DNA from: Burhinus oedicnemus | Lineage: Eukaryota; Chordata; Aves; Charadriiformes; Burhinidae | Assembly: GCA_008921705.1 (NCBI GenBank) | Contig: VFFE01007779.1 | Span: 688,274 to 752,273, forward strand | Length of the DNA stretch: 64,000 nt | Direction of reading: 5' to 3' | In this document: positions 1 through 11,006 of the stretch, in pieces | Position numbering within the stretch: position 1 is the stretch's first letter | Layout: every line of letters starts with the position of its first letter | Program-made: the position numbers and the translations under genes | The notes under the pieces: model-generated | Told to the model about the DNA's origin: nothing | Database searches by the model: none | The model's input: only the letters and a program-made list of their open reading frames with translations

Positions 1-3000
1 TTCACGCTTACTTTATGACTGGATGTTAAATTAGCATACCTAATAAAGAGGTACCTTTTATGAATTAAAATTACAGTCTTTTCTGAAATAATGTTGAGAT
101 CCTCCAGTTGATGCAGACCCTGTACTTTAATATCAGCATTGCTATTTCTTAATGCCTTGGGAAAAATAGGCAAACAAAAATATAAATCAGTTTACTTGAA
201 AATACAGTTCTATACATACATACTGAAGATACCATAATCAATTTAGTTACGATTGTTACTTTTTTGATTATATAAATTAGGAATATTTTCACTTTTTCTA
301 AAAGAGAAAAAAAATTTCTCTAAAAGAGAAAAAATCCAAACGTTTCATAACAAGTTCTAGTACAGAGTCATCAGAAATAAGCAGTGTCAATAGTTCAGAC
401 TAACCACAACTGATTTGGTAACTTGGCATTACAAGAAATGAAGAAAAGCACAATTACAATAATACAGAAGTCAGCTGCTTTTTATTTTTATAATACGGCT
501 GAAATAACCACAAAGGAAATTTAAATAGCTACCTTGTAAGCTTGTGCCACAAATGAAAAGGAGCACAAGAATTTTAAATTATTGCTTTTTTAAAGTGACC
601 TTGAAGTATTTGGGAGAAAAAGTGCAGGATATCATAGAAGTTACAAATAAATAATTTAATCCTCTAAGGACAGATTGTTGTCAGGCAGCAGAATATTTCA
701 TTTAGTCTGATATCCATGGTGCTACATGAAAAACATCTTCATGCAACAAGAAGTGGGTTTTTTTCTGGTAAACTAATTGAAGAAAGAAACTAAAGCTGAT
801 TCCTTCAAGAAAGTGCCACTGTATAACTTAAATCTTGAGTACAATTTTGTTTCATGCAAAAATCATTTCATTCCTGAAAAGCTTGTTTATTCAGACAAGA
901 AATGATAAAAGGAAGAGATATAGATCAAGTGGTTGATGGCAAAGAGCAGTCTTCAGCCAAACTTGAGCAATGGGCCTCTTACTGCACACTGTTTGTTGCA
1001 TGCTTGGAATTCCCCAGAACTTAGCTGAAGACAAGTCAAAAATTTAAAAAATGTGTTTCTTTTTGGCCGTGTAGTTTTCTTTTGTTTGTTTGTTTATTCC
1101 TGGACCATTTTAAAATATTTTTGGGAGAAAGAAAGGATATAATCTAGAAAAAATGCTTAACAAATAGACTGAAAGAGGCAGAGAAAAAAAAAAAAATAGA
1201 TGTAAATAAGACACTTCCCAGGTACAGTTTTTAATTACCTTGTTTACTGTAATGAATTAACATTCTATATTAATGTAATCAGGAGAAACAGCAGACCAAT
1301 ACATAAAAGCTTATATAAAAGTTATATAAAACATACGCAAATTGTTATAAATCAGTGGTTTGGGCTCAGGAATGTTAATTTAATTTTACACACTTTTCAA
1401 TTGTGAGAGTCTAGAGCCTTACTGTTGAAATTTCTGTTTCACAGACAAATAAACTGCTATCTTTGTTCTTTAGCTCAGCGGTTTTTGTTTGCTGATCGCT
1501 GAATCCAGGTATGTTTGGGCCTCATATGATCCAAACAGAATGTAATAATTTATATCCATGAATGTAATGCCCTGTAGTTAGAAAATAGTAAGCAACTAAT
1601 TCTACCCCCTACTCCCAGTACTCTCTTGTGGTACATCAGTTGTAGGGGCTGACTTTGAGATCTTCTTATTTCCAGTTTTGTACATTGATATATGTAATGT
1701 TACAGGACTCTACTAAAAATACTGTCATGCTGAACGAACTCCAGAAAATTTAACCAAATTGAAAACAGGCCTCCAGACAGTTAATGATGAAATGCTTGCA
1801 ATGTTCCAAATGGACATCGCCACTCATGAGCAGCTGGCTTTGATCCCTACTGACATTCATTGAAAGACGATTGAAAATACGTATATGCTTCCCTAAGACA
1901 TTGTGTATTTTCCGAAAGCTGCAGTAATGTCCACATGGGTGTTACGCAGCTCAGTAGATGAGGACACAGGCTGGTTCTCACTGATGCAAGATGCAGGCTT
2001 TCCTCACTGCGGTGTGTTTGGCTAGAGAAGGTCTGTATTACAGATGAGTTTGAGGAGCTAGCAAGATTCTTTCAGAGTAATAGCCGTCCTCATTGGGTTG
2101 ACCTTCCCCTTCCTCCCCCTTCCCATACCTGTGTCCTGGCCCCATGCAGTGACTGCAGACACCTACTCAGTAACCTAACACAAGCTGGAGCTCCATGTTC
2201 TTCTGCCTTCACAGCCTGTCTCCGGTGTGATTCAGACTCCTCGGGAATGTTCTCGGTACTTGCCTGGTGGTTCTAACTCAGTTCAGGACACACAAATAAT
2301 ACTGTTTCTGTTATACTTCTAATCACAGGGTTTTCATTGTTCTAGGAGGATTTGTATAAATAGCAAGTTTGGGTTGATTACCCTGAGTATCATCTGTTCT
2401 CCAGGAAAAATGGAGGTGATAAAAAAAGATAGTAATTTGTTTTCATTGCGATAAATACATATAAAAATGTGTGATGGTGGAAATCTGGGGTCTGGTATTT
2501 AGATTAACGCAGTCGTAATCTGGTTTCTACTATCTGGACTAATTTTTGTAACCTTGTGTTATCATTACCAAAAGTTCCTTAGCCCAAGGCAGTGTTTCAT
2601 TTAAAATTACAGGAGCAAAGTAAATGAACTAAAACACTGTAGGTTTTTCTAAACTGTGAAAAAAGCAGAAACGAGCTATTGTAGTCCTTCATGGAGGAAA
2701 CACACTGTAACAACAGTCTCATGTAACTAGCTGGAAGGATTTGGGGAGATTTCTGAAGATAATCAGTTTAATTCTAAATATTATGATAAAATCCTTGTCG
2801 CCTTAGCAAATCCTAAGAAATGGGCTTTATGCAGGTGACCTACTTGGAGTTGGTAGGAATAGACTTACATCTGATGAGTCTCTGCACAGTTTGGGCTGTT
2901 ACTGGAGCCATGGCTCAGGTGGGAGGAAAGAAGTTGTATTTACCTGACATCATTCAGTTGGGATGTTATATAAATTTAATTGTTGTTGAATTATCAGTTT

Positions 3001-6000
3001 GTATTATAATTGCATTGGAACTAGTACAATTATTCTGAAATTCACAAATAAGTCATATAGATAAATAGACTTACAGTGTATGGTATGCTAAAGCCATATA
3101 ATATAGATTTATAAAATAATGAAATCAATTAAATGTTTTATAGGTCATTAAAAACTAATAAATAATTAAAGATTCCAAACTGTGATAGCTAAGAGCAAGT
3201 TCTTAGATAGCTGTATGAACATTATAGTTTTTTGCAATAGGTATAAAATCAGACTGTTGATAATTTTTAATGAGGAGAACAATACATAATAGTACCACCT
3301 TACTCTAATATTTTTGTCATTATATAAGCTAAAGACCTTTATGTCCAAAACTGGTATACTCTTAGACAAATTGTTCTCCCACTTGATTGAACTGTCTAGG
3401 GCTTTTTAAAAAAATACTGTATTTATGTTCAGGAGGACTCAGTTTTGTGTGTTAATTTTTTTCACATAACACATATAATCCATGGAGTTAATAGTTTAAG
3501 TGGATTGGGAATCTGCCTGTGATTTGTCCAGGATAAATCTTACTGGTAATCTCATGCCTCATAACGTAGAGACAAGGAAATGAATCTGAATGCAGGGTGT
3601 TATATTTGCTAGATCTATGAATAAAAGATAATGAGGTTTTTTCCATATGTTTTTATAACAAAACAGGTTTGCCATTATTTATTCCTTCACTTAACTAAAA
3701 TGGGTTTGGTTTTTTTCAGGTTAATGCTTAATTTGATATGAATTGTTTTATTTTGTTGAATCACTATAGATGGCCAGAATCCCTATTTCAATTTCCAAAG
3801 GCTTGAATAAAACATTTGAGTAGCATTTTTAAGGGGTTTTTTTTGACTGTACTGAACTACATCACTTTCTAAAGTTTTAGCTTATTCTTTTGGAAATACA
3901 GAACTAAGTTCACTCACGTATCTTGTCTAACTCCTAGTTCACTTGTCTAGACCCAGAAATATCATTGCCAGATGTGTGCAAATAACAGTGTTTTCTTCTT
4001 TTGAAGATAGTTAATAATAATCTATCACCAAATAAACTGGTAGACAGCACAGAAAGGAGTCTAATTTCATTTTTGGAAAGGGGAGACTGAAAAAACCTTG
4101 GCAACATGAAACCATCTTTGAGAGTGTTGAAAATAGTTCATGAATAGCCTGAAAATTGGCAGTGTTAAACAGAAATTAGGAACTTTTTATAGGGACAGTT
4201 TAATTAGCTTTGCTAGTTTGTGTTGGTTTCTGTGTACCAGGGTAATTTTAATCCAGTCTTTAAATACCTGTTTCAGATTAGTACACCTCTTTCAAATTTG
4301 TGTTAGCCTTATGTATGGTGTCAAAGTCTTATATGAGCCCAAATCCCAAAAAAACCCCGCAAAATGGTAATACTTCTTTTTCTTTAATCAGGATGCTTAA
4401 GGCCATCTTTTAAAATTGTAATTTTCAATGAGAATACTTCGCATTTAATCCAGAGCTAGCTAAAATAAGAATCTGTTTTATTACTTATAGTCATAGAGGA
4501 AGGAGAATTAATAACATATTGGAATTAAAACAACAAGATGTGTGTAGTTCAAATTATCTGTATCCTTGAAGACATTTTGGCAAGACATTCTGATTCACCA
4601 TTTCAATTGTATGTTTAAGTGATTTGGAATATTTTATAAAAAGCCCACAACTGATTTAATAACTAGCAGAAGCTTCACTGAGTTAATTGCTGAATGTTAT
4701 TGAAATCTTTGTTATATTTTCCTATGTGTATTTTATTGATATTAACTAACAGGAACTTCGACCTCTATAATGAATATTCACAGACCCCATCCAGAGAAGC
4801 TTTTGAATGTGGAGAGCTATTTTATTTCACTTTCTCTTTTTAGACTTTATTTTCCACAGTTTATAAATGTGTATTTCACATTATTGGATCCTGCAACATC
4901 AGAAGGATTACATGGTTCTGATTGCCTTTCTATCTGAAGCTGCATTTTTTTTAAATAGCAATGTGATTGAAGGATAGGATAATATAACAAACGATAAGAC
5001 AGTCCTAGAGCCTAGAGAAAACTCAGTAGGATGGAAGGAAGAGACCCAATTATCATCTATAAATACTTTCAGAGTAACTGTGTAGATGAAGGAAGGAATT
5101 ATTCCCAGTCTGGGAAGATATCAAGACAAAGAATAATGGCCCGAAGCGATTAGAAGCAGTTTTTAACAATGGGCTACAATTGTCAACTGATGCAGATGGT
5201 AAATCCCTGCTGAAGTCAAACTGAGGAGCTCTCAGTCAGTGCACTCACTGGAACCAGTTGTTCCCAGTTTGCTGATTCTGTCAGTTTTGCAGAGAAGTTC
5301 TAGCTCGCTTATTTGAGAGTGAGGTTTGGCCTGGTTTAAACAGAATCGTCTGGGTTGATATCTGGTGCCTTTCTCCCACAGTTTTCCAGCCTGATGCCTT
5401 CCCCCACGTTCATCCTGGTGGTCTCTGTGTTTTTCCTTGATCTTCCCATATTCACTCTTAACTACCAAGCCACTTCAGTCTGGGCCCAGTTGCATAACTG
5501 GCATCAGTGGAGCCTTCATCAGCAAGGTGGAAACGATCCTCACCTCACTCAGGGAAATGAGAAAATCAGGTCAGAGTGAAGCAAATTAAACTTCACCTCA
5601 GATCTACAGGCGATTCACAGTTTTCTTATAGAGTATTAGCATTTTTAGAAATAAAAGACCTACCCGGGGAGAACTCCACAGGGGACAGCATTCTTAGCCT
5701 ACATGCCAGGACCGAGCTCGAAAGCAGCAGCCACAGGGATGCGCGGGACTACCTGCCGGGCTCGGCAGAGTTTGGCTAAGTAAATGACTGCGTGTTGATT
5801 AAGGCAAGTTAGAGCGCATCACTGACAGTTTTGGCCCATAGCAGTGACACACGTCCACTTCTGTCTTCACTCCCGTCGTACCATGGGTGGCTGGGGCAGG
5901 AGGTGTGGGGCACTGCCATGCCTTGCAGCAGGGCAGGCAGCACCGAGCCCACCATGGGCAGACGGTGCCATGTTAGCTGTGGAGGTGAGCGGGAGCACTG

Positions 6001-6027
6001 CTGGAGGAGATGGGAGGGATGAAGGCT

Positions 6028-6105
6028 GGTATTTGGAGGAGAAAGGGAAGAGGAATGAAGGTGATGGGTATTTGGAGGAGAAAGGGAAAAGCCGTGTGTA
6101 AGGAT
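6028..6105. repeat. Two-copy 39-bp tandem duplication
   Basis: GGTATTTGGAGGAGAAAGG plus three further matching bases occurs at 6028-6049 and again at 6067-6088, a 22-bp identity at a 39-bp period. The remaining 17 bases of the two units have diverged. It sits in a purine-rich patch and has no sign of coding function. Confidence 0.85.
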
Positions 6106-8313
6106 GTGTAAGGTGCATGGAGAGCGGATCTGATGCTCACCTGGCTGGTCCCTGTGGTAATCGAATCAGTCAAAATAGAAGAAACTCATTCTCAAATGGA
6201 AGACATGGTGGTATTCTTCCTGCACCGCGTGGCACTACAGATTCTTGCCAAGAAAGAAAGTTGCCACCTGTTGAATTACCAGGACTTTCTGAAGTGCCTC
6301 TATCCTTTCTACAGGTCTTCCCTCCTCATCTAGAATCAGCTGTGTTTACTCAGCCAGATAGGAAGATCACAGCTTTAACAGTTTGGAGTATGTGTTATTT
6401 TGCAGGGGTGCAGAAACATAAAGCAAGTCCACACAGGGAGGAGAAACCTGGACAAAAATGCGCAAGGTTTGCAGATGGATTACCAGAACACAAAAAAATT
6501 TAGTGGGATGATGTGCAGTGAAGAACTGTAATTATGTGTGTTGTTTTATATTATTTTTTGCTACATAAATACAGTTTAATCAGTCAAATGGCATATGGTG
6601 AATAAAGGTAAGAGACAGAGTTAGTCCTGCCATCTGCTGCTCCAGACATCATTGCCAGCATATTACAACTCCTTTTCTGTAAGACTCTCGTACAGCTTGA
6701 AATCTCAGGCTTTCAGTTTCTTAAAGAATGATGTTCTGATTTATAAGCCTGTAGGTTGGTTTTTAATAAAAAAATGGGTTTAAAGATTTATGGAATGATT
6801 GGGTGAAAAAGCTACAAGTTGTTTTGTTTTATCTTTTTATCATTTTATGAAATCCGTCAGTGCATTCAGCTATCTCATCTCATATCAATTTCACCTCTAA
6901 AACATTATTCATAGTTTTGTATTCCAAAATGTGGAAACACTAGGAGGAACAGAACCACTGTCATCTGTTCAACTACTGTTCTCAGAAACAAAATGAGTAA
7001 AGCAAATTACTAAATTTGAGCAAAATATCAGAGAAGTTGCTTTCATTTTAAAAGTCTAATATTCATTATAGAGTGTGCTTTTGGTAGAATTAATTGAGTA
7101 GATTATCTGTAAATCCTTTTGACCACTACACAGTCCGCTTTAAGGTTATTAGGTGAATAAAGGAAAAAAATAAGGATTTTAAAAATAAGATTGAGGTTTT
7201 CAAAGAGTATTCATGTTTTTGCATTCTGCTAGTCAGGATAGGAGATTTCAAATATTTTTAATTATTTCCGTTTTAAAGAAAATGTCTTAAACTTGTCATC
7301 CCAGCTTTACTTGAATTTTCTGCACTCCTGCAGTGTCCTAAATATCACTTGAGCTCTAGTTCTTGTGTTGCTCTTCATCAGCCTCTGTGCTGTTTACAGG
7401 AGGAATATTTTGTTTTGGTAAGACATCTGGAGGACTGCGTAGGTTTTTTTTCCCCTTGGTAAACCACCTATGTCATGGAATCATATGTATTTCCAATAGG
7501 ATGAACAGATATTTTGGTGATGATGAGGAATTTGAAGCTCGTTGTTTTGTTGACTGTAATTGGCCTGTTCTAGTGGCTCTTACTGTAACAGGATGAGAAT
7601 TAAATGGCAGCTTTTTTAGGACTGAAATAATTCTTTCCTAATTTTTGAAGTCAGAAGAATAGTGCCCACAGGGCAGAATTACCTGACTATCTATGGTGTT
7701 AAAGTGAGGAAAAAGGTAACCAGCAGTATTTTGTATATTTTGATCCCTCGGAGTGATGTGGGATTTTCTGAAAAAGAAGTAAGCACCATAACAAAAGGAG
7801 GTAGTAATAGTTAATCCAAGGGGCACACATCCTGACTTTACACCAAAGTATGCTTCCCCGAAAGAAAGGAAAATCCTCAGTAGCTTCCCTAGAAGACGCA
7901 TTTTAAAGCATTTTCCTGTTGTAGTTGTTGAAAAATTGTTATTTGAGCTTGTGATGGTTTGACACCAGAAAGGGGATGTGGCAGGGCTTACACCTGCGAT
8001 GTGACAGCACGCCCGACTGCGTGACAGCGCACCCCTGCAGCTCAATCCAAACCCAAAACCACAGCCACGTGTGAAGCAGAGCTTGCTGGGTGCCAGATGA
8101 GAGTCATCATCTGAGAATGTCTAAAATTAAGACACAGTTTGACAGTATTTATCACTTTTGTCATATTTTTACTTTCTGTCACGTAACAGTACCTCAGGAC
8201 AAAACATAGTCATCTTTAATACTACTGCTAACAAAATGCTATGAAAACACAGCATTTTTCCCGTGTCAGGTAGTTAGAGTCCAGTACAACACCTAGTAAA
8301 ATAAGAGGGGTTT

Positions 8314-8366
8314 GTTCTCTCTCCTTTCTCCCCCACTCCTCCCTTCCCTCCCTCTCTCCTGCCCTT
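8314..8366. repeat. Pyrimidine-rich low-complexity tract
   Basis: TCTCTCTCCTTTCTCCCCC and the CCTCCCTTCCCTCCCTCTCTCC that follows are almost purely C and T for about 50 bases. A T-rich run (ATTTTTATTTTTTTTTCCCC) lies just downstream. No acceptor with a plausible exon follows it. Confidence 0.8.
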
Positions 8367-10387
8367 TAATTTTTATTTTTTTTTCCCCTTAACTTCAGAG
8401 GGTTTTGAATAGCCCCGTAAGGAGAAGAAATATGCTTTAAGGAGAGATGCACGTAGGTCTCCAGAGCACAATAAGAGCATAAAATGTGTCTCAGAGGCTT
8501 AATTAGGCTTGCAATTAATTAATATTTGCAAATCACTTTGAGAATCTGGGTGCAAATTATTATTATTTTCATGATGTCGCTGCTGAGACAGATGAACAGG
8601 AAGTAGAAACAAAAGGATAATCAGTAAATTTGTGAAGAGCTTCCACTGCCGCATTAGGGTCATTAACAACTGCTTCTTCTTATGTATCATTTTTATCCAA
8701 TATTAGTTTTCCCACTCCGATGAAGGGAAAAGTACAAAAGCTCAAAATTTATCAAGTCTCACTAGCTACTGAGACAGAAAATACAATAAAAAGTGAGAGG
8801 TGGAGAAAAAAAATATTTTTTTCAATGATTTTGAATATCAGGTGGGGAACAGGGAAGAGTCATTTGTATGACTAGTGTGTAATTTCATAATTTTTTATTA
8901 TTATTATTTGTTTACATCTAGTAAAATCTTAAGTGCTGTCCCCACACAATTTCCTAATTTTGTGAAACAATTTTGTTTTAATACATATGAGCATAAAGGC
9001 TTTAGATAGTCCCCAACTGATTTTCACTGTCTGATAATAATATATTGGACAAAATAGCATTGCTATTTGTGTGGGAGTTAATGCTTTTGGAAACAGCTAA
9101 TACACTTAACTACAGTGTATTAACAGTGGGCGTTCTGCTTATTTTTATTGCAAGCTTTAGCACTGTGCAATTTTCCTGCAACATGTTAACAATAATCCAC
9201 TTCATGCCGGCACTTAAGTATTTATTGAGCATTACAGTAAAAAAGTTATGGGAAAAACTGGATATAAAAAAAAAAAAAACCCCAACCAAATTACATCTTG
9301 GTGTGGCATGGTGTCCATAATGAAAACAGTGATGAGGAAGTTCGGTGCAGTTGTTTTTAAGATTAGTAAAGACTCTACCAAAAAAGTATTACATACATAT
9401 GGCATGGTTTTTGCACTACCTTTACAGAAGAAAGAATGCTCTGACTAAGAAATGACATCCACAAATTCACACCAAAGGTTTCATTGCAATCTCTGGTTAG
9501 TACCAAGCTGAATATCAGGGAGAAAGCCATAAAGAATCCCAGGAAAGCAGAAGAGACCATAGCAAGTGCTAACACACGGGCCCACAATAACCCACTCACG
9601 TGGTACGATGCCTCCCTGGGGTCCCATGGATGAGGTCCACCTGCTTGGCAATACAGAGGATGAAATGTCATGGTGCACACACCCCTTCCCCATCCCAGGT
9701 CCTCTGAGGGTGATGACTATACTTGCACCATGGGGAGGGACAGATTTTCATGGACTGTAGGTGTCTGTGTAGTTAAGTATTTGTGCGCACACGTGCCAGT
9801 GGGGTTGGTCCTGATACGCTATGGGATGAAGCTGGTTGCCAGTACCTTCATGCAAAACAATGATAATGGCCACAGTAATATCTAAAAGGGCCTTCTTAAA
9901 GAATTGTTTTGAAAAATGTGTTCTTAAGAAGCTAATACTCTTACAAGTCCCAGGAAGGAGTGAATCCTTACAGTTGGACAAAGCTCTGCACGTAACTTCT
10001 GAATACAAAATTACATAGCTTGGCTGTGATTTTGGAAGTGTGCACAGAAAGTAATGGGAAGCAGTATCACAAAGGATGTCCTCCATAAAGAAACTCCGAT
10101 TCGCATGGCAGCCATTCATACTAGCCTACAAAAGACAGTCTACAAGAAGGCAGCAGTGCTGATCAGCAAGTCTACATGAAACCACCCGAGCATGCTAAGA
10201 CAACGGGGAGGCAATGCTCAGAAGGCAAATGTCATACGGAACAGCTAAACATGAGGAAGCTTAGGAAGTGCTTGTTTCATTTTGAATAATACCATAGGGC
10301 CCAGATACATGGAGGCAGCACTCTGGATAATAAGACTGACGCGCGGATCAAACTCTACAACTCTGATAGAGTTATAAAGCAGGTATG

Positions 10388-10393
10388 TTTATT
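10388..10393 (-). terminator. Polyadenylation signal of the solo LTR
   Basis: AATAAA occurs on the minus strand within GCTGAATAAACATACC, downstream of the LTR TATA box, at the position expected of an R region. It is antisense to UBE2E2, so it should not truncate the host transcript. Confidence 0.55.
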
Positions 10394-10460
10394 CAGCGCT
10401 GGGTGCGTGGGGGATCGCTCCTCCAAAGTACACGCACACCAATAGCACATTTTACCAGAA

Positions 10461-10467
10461 ATTTATA
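10461..10467 (-). promoter_or_regulatory. Probable TATA box of the solo LTR
   Basis: The motif reads TATAAAT on the minus strand, about 70 bases upstream of the AATAAA signal in the same orientation, which matches LTR architecture. Whether it is still active cannot be judged from sequence. Confidence 0.5.
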
Positions 10468-10847
10468 CAATAAAGATATACATATTCATAGGTTTCAACA
10501 TACATATGCATTAGCATAGGTGGGATTATTACAAATAGTTCCGGCGTGGGCGTGACTATTATAATTCTTTCCGGCTACTCATTATCATAATTCTCCTCCT
10601 CTTGCCGCATGCGCACTTCCATCTGGTGGTCGTGGGCTGGGGTCTTTTGGAGGAAGGCTCATAGTCTTCTTCACCATATACTTTTCACCTTTGGCCTAGA
10701 AAGCTGAGTTGACTGGGCTCCAAACCGCAAGACCGGTTTTAACCAGATGGTCGCTTCTTGCATACAATAATGATGCTGTTAGGAGCTCCCGTTATCTATA
10801 CGATTTACTTGCAGCAAGGTCAGGTTGTTCACTCCCTTTGCCTGACA

Positions 10848-10898
10848 TGCCAGTCTTTGACAAATGCCAGTCCTTGACAGATACCAGTCTTTGGTAAG
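10848..10898 (-). repeat. Three tandem 17-bp repeats inside the LTR U3 region
   Basis: On the + strand the units are TGCCAGTCTTTGACAAA, TGCCAGTCCTTGACAGA and TACCAGTCTTTGGTAAG, exactly abutting at a 17-bp period with a few substitutions. They lie upstream of the TATA box in the LTR's own orientation, where viral LTRs often carry enhancer repeats. An enhancer role is inferred from position only. Confidence 0.8.
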
Positions 10899-11006
10899 TG
10901 AGTTCCAAAAGAATGTTTGAAACAAACAGGATTGTTAAGCGATTTAGAAATTACAAAGCGGACAGTTAGTTCCCTATATCAAGACCCTGTGTCACTACCT
11001 CTGGAT

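Larger units (their letters stand above)
1..10320. other. Intronic stretch left of the LTR: no gene seen
   Basis: AT-rich unique-looking DNA with scattered short frames of 60-135 codons, none with recognisable similarity. It contains the 39-bp duplication near 6028 and the pyrimidine tract near 8314. Around 9420-10120 the frames are open on both strands over short spans, discussed as a finding. Confidence 0.75.
10325..10994 (-). mobile_element. Solo LTR of an endogenous retrovirus-like element, minus orientation
   Basis: Read on the minus strand this ~670-bp block has the order expected of an LTR. It opens TGACACAGGG (end at 10994). Three 17-bp direct repeats in the U3 position (10898-10848) come next, then a TATAAAT box (10467-10461), then AATAAA (10393-10388), and it closes TTATTATCCA near 10325. 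The TATA-to-polyadenylation-signal spacing is about 70 bases. I saw no recognisable gag, pol or env and no second LTR, and no tRNA primer-site-like sequence follows the 3' end, so it is probably a solo LTR. An 8-bp direct repeat, CTCTGGAT, lies at 10321-10328 and 10999-11006, close to both ends. The exact ends are uncertain and the family is not identified. Confidence 0.7.

Noticed and set aside
6117..6503. 128-codon + frame
   Set aside because: No family similarity, no start context or splice structure of note, and lengths like this are expected by chance in 64 kb.
7638..8045. 135-codon minus frame
   Set aside because: Composition is not protein-like over its length and no homology is recognised; consistent with chance.
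9400..10324. Internal gag/pol of a provirus attached to the LTR
   Set aside because: No primer-binding-site-like sequence follows the LTR end in its orientation, and no retroviral protein motif was recognised; a solo LTR fits better.
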